Source: Hymenochaete sp. R1
Lineage: Eukaryota; Basidiomycota; Agaricomycetes; Hymenochaetales; Hymenochaetaceae
Direction of reading: 5' to 3'
DNA length: 14,548 nt
Assembly: GCA_019400425.1 (NCBI GenBank)
Contig: JAFREE010000300.1
Location: 1-14,548 of the forward strand
Part shown: one piece after another, positions 8,345 to 14,548 of the stretch
How the letters are laid out: every line of letters starts with the position of its first letter
How positions within the stretch are numbered: position 1 is the stretch's first letter
The notes under the pieces: generated by a model
Databases searched by the model: none
What the model saw: only the letters and a program-made list of their open reading frames with translations
Told to the model about the DNA's origin: nothing
Program-made: the position numbers and the translations under genes

Positions 8345-10384
8345 TATTTCCCTCGTTTCGATTCGTTGTTTTTGTATTTCCCGAGTTTGGGGCGGTCGGG
8401 CGTGTATCACGCCGAAGCGATGGATACCTCTTAGTGTAATGTACTCAAAGCCGAATTGTATTCTACGTGAAAGGCACAGGAAGCTTGATCTATATAAACG
8501 CTCGCACTTTGCTCTTTCATAGATCACGACTGGAGCTTGAGGGGCTCTAGTTATGGCGCTGGGCGGCCCACCAGTCTTTTGTTTGATGATTTCGGTTACA
8601 AAATACTTACCGAGGCGCTTACCCAAAATATTTGAGACGCATCTCACGTTTACCATGGTGTACGAGCTGAGCTTAATTTCTACTGTAGAAGTATGGTACT
8701 CCCACACTTAAGACCTGTATCTGCAGTAAGAACGGTTTCTTTTTAAAGTTTAAGTTTCCCTTTTGTTGTTATCGGACCATTACGTAACACATTCAAGCGC
8801 GCGCGTTTGGCCGTCCGCGTCGCAGCGGAGTTTTCAAGATCGTCTTCTTCTCGAATCGGACTTCAAGGTTTTGCTTGTGTTCACGAGTCACCAACTTTGA
8901 AACCAATGTGTGGAATATGCAACAGTCCAAGGCGCCCATTTGTGTGCCGAAGGCCTTGCGGAGTCAATGCACGGCTGCACGCGTGTGTCAGTGCTCGCTT
9001 TTCTCGAGAAGAAAGTGCGCGTCGACGACCTCAAGGGCGATTTGCTTCATTGTTCGTGCAGTACAGCTGGTCGGAAAAGATGGTTTGGAAGAGTCGAGCC
9101 GGGCTAATGACTCTAACAAGTAAACCCTCGGTGAACGTAAACGACTCTACCGCGGCAAACGTGCAAGCAACTGCAGTACTAAGGTACGCTCACCACCTAG
9201 CTGAGAATGACATGCTGACTGCTGCTGGGGATTTCTGGCTCTTCGTAGTTCTTCTCCTCACGCTCGACACCCGAGTCGCCCAGTAGGCGGTAGGTATTGA
9301 GCTACTACAAAGATAGTCTAGTAACGTCCAATTCGCCCAGCGCAGAGCCTCTTGGTTTCGAAACTCTTCAATGAACCGTCCAAACATATTTGGTCGAGGA
9401 GGAGCATCGAGTCGAGGACTCCGCATAGAAAAGTGCACGATTGCTCGAGGCGATATAAACACGATCTTTCTCATCAATAATATGCATAGGTCGTGGAGCA
9501 TATCACCGGCTGAAACATCCGTTTACGTTTCCTTTTAACGTTCCCGCTTGCGTTGAGATGTAGTTCGCTGCTTTTACAGACCTTTGTAGCACGCCGACGC
9601 AGCAATTTGAATTGTTTGGAACTGCGAAGTGATCGGTATCGTATGAGAGGCCCTCTTATCACTGTTTCTTCATGATCATCAAGCGCCATCCACCAGATGG
9701 TTCGTTCTACAGCCGGATTCTCCGCGCCACTATCGATTAGCGCGCATCGTTGCGGTAGTTGAGCGATACTGAAAAATTGTGAGTAAATTTAGACTCAGGA
9801 GCTTTTTGAAACTTCGCTGATACCTGATGCTGAGTTTCCCTCACGGGGACTAACGTAGCTCTAAAATTCTCGATTCATGCGCAATCATATACCGTCGCTG
9901 ACTGGACAGCGCCGAAAGGGGACCTGTAGGACGTTTATGATTCCATGGACATCGAAATCTATTGATACACATTGCCCAGTAAAGTGAAGGACAAAGTAGT
10001 TGCGATGCGGAGAGCTCTTCATGAAGATTATGAGCGCTAATCGTAGTTCACTGGGTTCCTGGAAACAAAGGAATCACCCGTGTCAGGTAAAACGCTTTAT
10101 CGCATGCCGCATCTTCGTTTTGTTGATGATTGTTCGGCAGAAGCGCGCTATCTGGATCGTATCTGGTACTTAAGACGTCTGGCATCGACCTGACCTCCGG
10201 AAGACAACGGCTTGAACCCTCCCTCATCTTCTCTGCAATAGGCGTCTGGCGGTTTCGTCCCGTTTTAATTGGTTTAACCATTATTCCCAACAAGGGGACT
10301 ATACGCAAGACGATACAGCACGGTACATAACCTATTTCTTATTGGTAGGAACTCGAAGGGGTATTATATTCGTGTTGCGAAACG
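8345..10384. other. Intergenic region between the secreted-protein gene and LtrA-2; scattered coding-like stretches
   Basis: No gene could be modelled with confidence. A TATATAA box at 8491-8497 precedes a 52-codon plus-strand ORF (8553-8711). Around 8875-9107 all three plus frames are open, which argues for base composition rather than three genes. On the minus strand, 9689-9583 and 9501-9190 read like protein (MALDDHEETVIRGPL; MFGRFIEEFRNQEALRWANW), with an intron-like spacer bearing CTCAAC between them. A further open stretch is 10308-10048 (RYDPDSALLPNNHQQNEDAA). These may be relics of one minus-strand gene, but I recognise no family and phases do not join cleanly. A TATA-like TATTATATT lies about 15-25 bases upstream of the LtrA-2 ATG. 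Confidence 0.4.
8491..8497 (+). promoter_or_regulatory. TATA-box-like element without an assigned gene
   Basis: TATATAA stands 56 bases upstream of the first ATG of a 52-codon ORF ending at 8711. It lies after the secreted-protein gene, so it does not serve that gene. No product is recognised; this may be chance in AT-rich 3' flanking sequence. Confidence 0.2.
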
Positions 10385-13300
10385 ATGGCGTCTTCCGGAA
10401 GGAGGGTACTACAGCGGCTAAATTCAATATTCAGACCGGAGTCTTTGCCCAGGGCCAGTAAAGAGTATGCAGCTTGCTGTTTCAGTGCTTATTCGCAGCA
10501 TCTGATACTTTCGTACGTCAAAGCCCTGAGCTGTATAACTCAAGGCAAGAAAGAAAAACTGTTATAACGAGATCACCCTTCGAAGAGCTGCAAGAGTTGA
10601 AGGTCCGCGAGCCCTCTTACGTGAGTACTTTTATTAATCCTGTTGCGATTTTCCAGTTCAGGTTTTTTGTTTAGGAAGATCGTAAAGATGAGTGCAAGGC
10701 TTACGTGCAAAAAGTGCCATGGAGTGACTTGGTGTGCCTCTTTCTTCCAAATTTATTTGCATTACACGTTATTAATCATTTTCAGCTTCTTGAAATTGGT
10801 ACGTCAGGTTTGATTATATGATAAAATGGCTCAATCTCAAGTCTTGCTACTCGAAAGCTATGACAACTACCTTCGCTAGCTTAACGTGAGTCCAGTTCTC
10901 TTCAGAGACCTCACAGTCAACTTACACTTCGTGCAGAGACGGAACACCTATCATGGACGGAAATGTGAGCCAGTGCCTATAAGATACCGCGAAAAATGAT
11001 ATTAATAAAGGATTCAAAGGCGCTTGCCTCATACTTGAGCTTCTTCGCACTTGTGTGGTGGGTCTGGGCTTCGCAAGTAGCATACAATGCCCGGTTTCGG
11101 CAATCTGATTGGCTTCATCGCCTCTTCGTCTTCCTCCAACTCATGATCTTCTGCGCACTCGCAGCCTTCACTAACAACTTCGACATCACCGAAGGCGTTT
11201 CGAACGATTCGACCGAAGCGAAGCTTTTAGCGCAAGCTCAGCTCTCGGATTTTAGCACTTCCAGTGATATTGCTGTTGCCCAGTTCAGGCAGCAACGCTT
11301 ACCGACTCTCAATGCGCGCGGAATATCGATAACGATGGCCTTCAGTAGGTTGCTTCTGTTGATACAGTATGTGCTGGGTGAGATAGCGATTCCCTTCGTA
11401 TGAATGTGATACTCGTATGCTGATTGAGACGTTCAAACTAGCATTGATATACGCTACTAATAGAAGAAACGACTTCAAGAAGAGCCCCCGTCTCTCACTC
11501 TTCGTACATATTGGCACTCTTTTCTTCTCTTCTTTGTGCTTCTTCGTCGCTTATGCTGTTGTTGGAAAAAACCCAACGGGGAGTGATCAGATCGCAAAGC
11601 TCGTTCTTTGGTACTTTCCAATTGCCATTGAGGTTGCATCACACTTCATTGCACAGAGTGCTCGACTCGGGGGGCGTGTTCGTTACTCTTCAAAAAACAT
11701 ATATAAACGTAGCGCGTCGGCGTTCGTCATTATCCTTGGTGGGGGCCTTGACAAAATTACGAACGGTTTCCAGTTCATTGTCGGAAACGTTTCACTCAGT
11801 TGGCAAAGTGCGGGGTTGATTTTCTGTGCGGCAATCATCTTCATCATGTTGTTCTTCTTGTATTTCGGGACGGAACGTGGCGTCGGAGGCAAGAGCCGTA
11901 GAGCGCTCGCTCTCTTTTTCTGTAACTTCTTCTTTCTCTGCGCCCTCATTGTGACTCTGCAAGGGATAGCCACGATGTTGACAATTGGGGTACGATCGAT
12001 TCCTTCTTTGAAATAGATCATTGTTGATTTGGATCTTTTTTTAGAATCTCGCGAGCGCTCTAAAAGTGCCTTTCGATTTCGTTAATGAATCCGCTACGTT
12101 GCTTAACGGAAAAGGTTTTGGCAATAACCTAAGTGTGACGGACTACAGCCCCACGACGATATACAACCTGAACAAGACGGGTATGGCTATTTCTGACATA
12201 GTGGACTTCATCAATTCGGGTATATATGAAGCTCAGAATGAAACGGACCCGGTAGACCCTAATCTACCTATGAACTACGTCCTCCAGGCCGACGTCGCTA
12301 TCATGGTTACGATTCTTAGTGTGCGCATACCCTTTCTTCTTTCTCTCTGTGCCATTTCATGCACTAAACGTTTTAAACCAAAAATAGAATTTTGATGAGG
12401 CACCGGATGCTTCATCGCTCTTGATGGCAAACATGAGCGCTTTCTTTGACAATGACGCGTCGAACTACACACTTGTGAATAACCAAACTTTTCATGACAT
12501 CGCCCGAGCAGTTGTTATCTCAAGCGCAACTCCTGCCTTGTGGTTCTATGCAGCCGGGGGGTCTGTTCTCTTCTTCCTTGCGGTTATGACCTTGGTCAAC
12601 CGTTTGCCGCGTGGTAATTTATAAAAGTTTCTTGATGGATGAGTTGCATTCATTGACCTTATTTCCTAGACCAATATGAATGGGGACAAACGCTGAGCCG
12701 ACTTATCATGGGTTCGGGGCTTATCATTCTCACCGCATTGGATGCAGGTGCATCAGATGATGTCCTAGACAACGATTTGAATTTTCAAGGCTCAAGGATC
12801 TGGTTTCTAGCGATACATTCCTGGGTGTATGTCCCGACTTCTTACTGTGCGATTCATAATGAAATAGCTTTCTGATGTTTTCCGTAGGCTCCCTCCGTAT
12901 GCGCTGGCATTGGTTATTGAGCACGTTGTGGAATTGGTAAGATCTTCATCTTATTTTCTAAATATTTTTACTCATCCCTGCGGACTATCATCAGGTCCTG
13001 CTCCATCTTGCTGGTCGTTCTTACCAACGCCTGGAGTTTCTAGAGATCTTTCCAAGACCCCCTTCGCGTAAAAGTCCCGTATCGATAAATCCAACGATCG
13101 ACCCATTGAACTCAAGTTCACATGAATTACGTTCAAAACCCGCCGCCTTAGACTCCTACGATGGAAGATCCACGCACCCACAAGCCCAACATGTCGCCTT
13201 GGACTCGACAATCACAAGATTCTCCCGGAGAAATAACAGTGATGATAGCTTTGCGAACGGCAAGTCCGATACCATGCATACGTCGGCAACGCGCGAGGAA

Positions 13301-13474
13301 GGAAGTGGATGGTTCGTCTCCGATTCATCTGAAAGCACTCCGTACCCCGCCACTGTTCGTCAAGATCGAAGCGGGCCCAGTGCTTCCTATGGATCACAGC
13401 GGCCAAGGCCAAGGCCGTACCATCAATCATCGAGCGATGACTATTTGCTGTCTCGCGCTGGCTCATCGTCTTGA
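10385..13474 (+). CDS. LtrA-family (low temperature requirement A) multi-pass membrane protein, paralog 2
   Basis: Thirteen exons: 10385-10464, 10524-10620, 10675-10731, 10786-10798, 10858-10885, 10937-10964, 11020-11377, 11442-11989, 12045-12320, 12388-12613, 12670-12826, 12888-12936, 12995-13474 (2397 nt, 798 aa). Each intron interrupts the same codon position as in paralog 1. Exons 3, 4, 5, 6, 7, 10, 11 and 12 have identical lengths (57, 13, 28, 28, 358, 226, 157, 49 nt). The membrane core matches paralog 1 at roughly three residues in four by eye, including VPWSDLLLEIAMTTTFASL, DWLHRLFVFLQ and RSASAFVIILGGGLDKITNG. The loop after exon 8 carries seven sequons against nine. N-terminus and C-terminal tail have diverged apart from short motifs. 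No frameshift or premature stop is present, so both copies look functional. For intron 1 the donor GTATGC at 10465 and acceptor at 10523 were chosen because they restore the GA|C split codon seen in paralog 1. Function as for paralog 1. Confidence 0.9.
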
Positions 13475-13479
13475 ATAAA
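13474..13479 (+). terminator. AATAAA polyadenylation-like signal overlapping the LtrA-2 stop codon
   Basis: AATAAA begins on the last base of the TGA stop. T-rich runs follow at about 13590-13640, typical of a fungal 3' end region. The hexamer is unusually close to the stop, so the working signal may lie further downstream. Confidence 0.3.
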
Positions 13480-14081
13480 ATTATATTTTGTTAGTTTCTG
13501 GAACATCTCAATACAGACCGCTGTAGTCCACGCATCTACTCTACCCTACCCACAGTTTGATTCTTCCTTAATCAACTTATTCTCTTTCTTTTGATGCACT
13601 TTTTTTTGTAATGTACTATGTGTTCGATTATTTTGTTTTTTTTATTGCACTCTATTTGGGAGTTCTACCTGTTATGGTGTCCAGTATTCATCTTGCAGAT
13701 TGGTGTACTCATTTGGATACTCGGTGCGATCCTTGTATGTAATTTTTAGGCATTCTGTCTTCAAGAAGGACCAAGCCTGCCTAATTCGAGAGTGTGATTT
13801 TTTGTTGAAGCGCCAGAAGAAGCCGTGAGTTGTAGTGATGCTGGTGGTGACTGTGTGAATCGAAATGTGCATGTATTACATAATCATTCATCTCGCCTCG
13901 ACGCTATGATCGGCGTTCGCGCGTTCTCGCGATCGCGGTTCGCGACTTCATTAATACCATATTGTTCCTCGAGCCTCAGGCTGACTCGGACCACTTCGCG
14001 CTCGCTCATCACCTTACGACCTGCATCCCATTTTCTATTCCAACTTCATCTCGGACTACCACTTAGTGGTCGACTGTCTCT
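13475..14081. other. Spacer: LtrA-2 3' flank and upstream region of the right kinase-like gene
   Basis: The left half is T-rich 3' flanking sequence. The right half, up to 14081, is CT-rich and probably holds the promoter and leader of the kinase-like gene. A 66-codon minus-strand ORF (13872-13672) has a plausible composition (TYKDRTEYPNEYTNLQDEYW), but I found no splice partner and recognise no family. The plus-strand ORF 13825-14166 overlaps the kinase start in another frame and is taken as a shadow. Confidence 0.45.
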
Positions 14082-14548
14082 ATGCATATTGGAGGCGGAG
14101 ACAATGATGCCCGAGCTACGCCCACAAACGGCAACGACAGCGATACTCCTTACCATGCAAGTTTGAATTCAACGCAGATCTTCACTTCAAATGCTGAATA
14201 CAAGGATTCAGGTTTCATCGCCGCCGCAGAGGAACTCAGTGATAAATTTATCGGACCGGTTGCTCCTGCGCTCTTCCTGGAATTGTTTTTACCGGGATAT
14301 CCTAAACAGAAGACCTCGGTGACAGTCGAAGGCGAGAAGGAAGGGAATAAGCGCGACGAAGCTACGCCTGAACTAGGATCTGGCCAAGAAGCTGTACAAA
14401 ATGATGTTTCGCACGAAGAGGTGGATTGTGAGGATGATGATCGGGAAGAAGACGAACGAAGAAGGGACGCCCAGAAAGAGTTTGTGCTTGGAGGCAACCA
14501 CCCCGAAGGGCACGCACAGAAGGAAGTTCTTCCGGAAGGAATGCCTAC
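14082..14548 (+). CDS. FunK1-like fungal-type protein kinase, N-terminal part (partial, runs off right edge)
   Basis: The reading frame is open from ATG 14082 to the window end (155 codons plus two bases) with no intron needed. It is a paralog of the left-edge gene. Shared blocks are TPTN near the start, TQI[FY]TSNAEYKD, then [FY][IL]GP[IV]xPxLFLELFLPGY (about residues 59-76), and EGMP near the end of the visible part. Between the last two blocks it carries a longer charged linker, very acidic in the middle (EDDDREEDERRRDAQKE), where the left copy has a shorter Gly/Glu/Pro-rich one. The GP...FL..FLP motif is a recalled hallmark of FunK1 N-termini. The kinase domain would lie beyond the window, so kinase activity cannot be judged. 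Of the in-frame starts, 14082 is preferred because the next residues (GGGDNDARATPTN) resemble the left copy. Confidence 0.62.
   Translation, partial: MHIGGGDNDARATPTNGNDSDTPYHASLNSTQIFTSNAEYKDSGFIAAAEELSDKFIGPVAPALFLELFLPGYPKQKTSVTVEGEKEGNKRDEATPELGSGQEAVQNDVSHEEVDCEDDDREEDERRRDAQKEFVLGGNHPEGHAQKEVLPEGMP

Noticed and set aside
8300..8707. 135-codon minus-strand ORF
   Set aside because: It overlaps the last exon of the well-supported secreted-protein gene on the other strand and has no recognisable motif.
8807..9286. 159-codon plus-strand ORF with many Cys and Arg
   Set aside because: It opens with a non-ATG codon, overlapping ORFs are open in the other two plus frames, and no motif or splice partner was seen; composition alone explains it.
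5899..10384. Search for transposon ends, tRNA genes or CRISPR-like arrays
   Set aside because: No terminal repeats, target-site duplications, tRNA-like folds or regularly spaced repeats were seen by eye.
10446..10499. Alternative intron 1 of LtrA-2 (GTAAAG donor at 10459, CAG acceptor at 10499)
   Set aside because: It keeps frame but is only 41 nt, while the 10465-10523 intron reproduces the GA|C phase-2 junction of paralog 1 and has a CTGAT branch-like site.
13672..13872. 66-codon minus-strand ORF in the LtrA-2 to kinase spacer
   Set aside because: Composition is plausible, but no start context, splice partner or family could be identified.

Overview
The window looks like nuclear DNA of a filamentous basidiomycete, most likely an Agaricomycete. 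Its genes are cut by many short (about 50-76 nt) GT-AG introns, and it pairs FunK1-type kinase N-termini with a small secreted protein and LtrA-family membrane proteins. There is no bacterial-style operon structure, RNA gene or recognisable transposon. All exon joins below were worked out by hand from splice signals, reading-frame phase and comparison between paralogs.

Layout, left to right: (1) a minus-strand gene entering from the left edge, the N-terminus of a fungal-type (FunK1-like) kinase, ATG at 526; (2) about 2.3 kb without a secure gene, though the minus strand has two stretches that read like eroded exons; (3) LtrA-family multi-pass membrane protein 1, plus strand, 2805-5898, 13 exons, 796 aa; (4) about 1.4 kb without a secure gene; (5) a secreted protein of unknown function, plus strand, 7269-8344, 7 exons, 233 aa; (6) about 2 kb without a secure gene, again with minus-strand coding-like stretches; (7) LtrA-family protein 2, plus strand, 10385-13474, 13 exons, 798 aa; (8) a 0.6 kb spacer; (9) a second FunK1-like N-terminus, plus strand, from 14082 off the right edge.

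The central theme is duplication. The two LtrA genes are tandem paralogs with the same 13-exon architecture, including consecutive exons of 13, 28 and 28 nt. The two kinase-like genes are paralogs of each other and point outwards, so they bracket the LtrA pair and the secreted-protein gene. Nothing in the sequence shows that the genes act together. The arrangement fits local duplication in an accessory region, and any functional link (for example a surface sensor next to kinases) is inference only.
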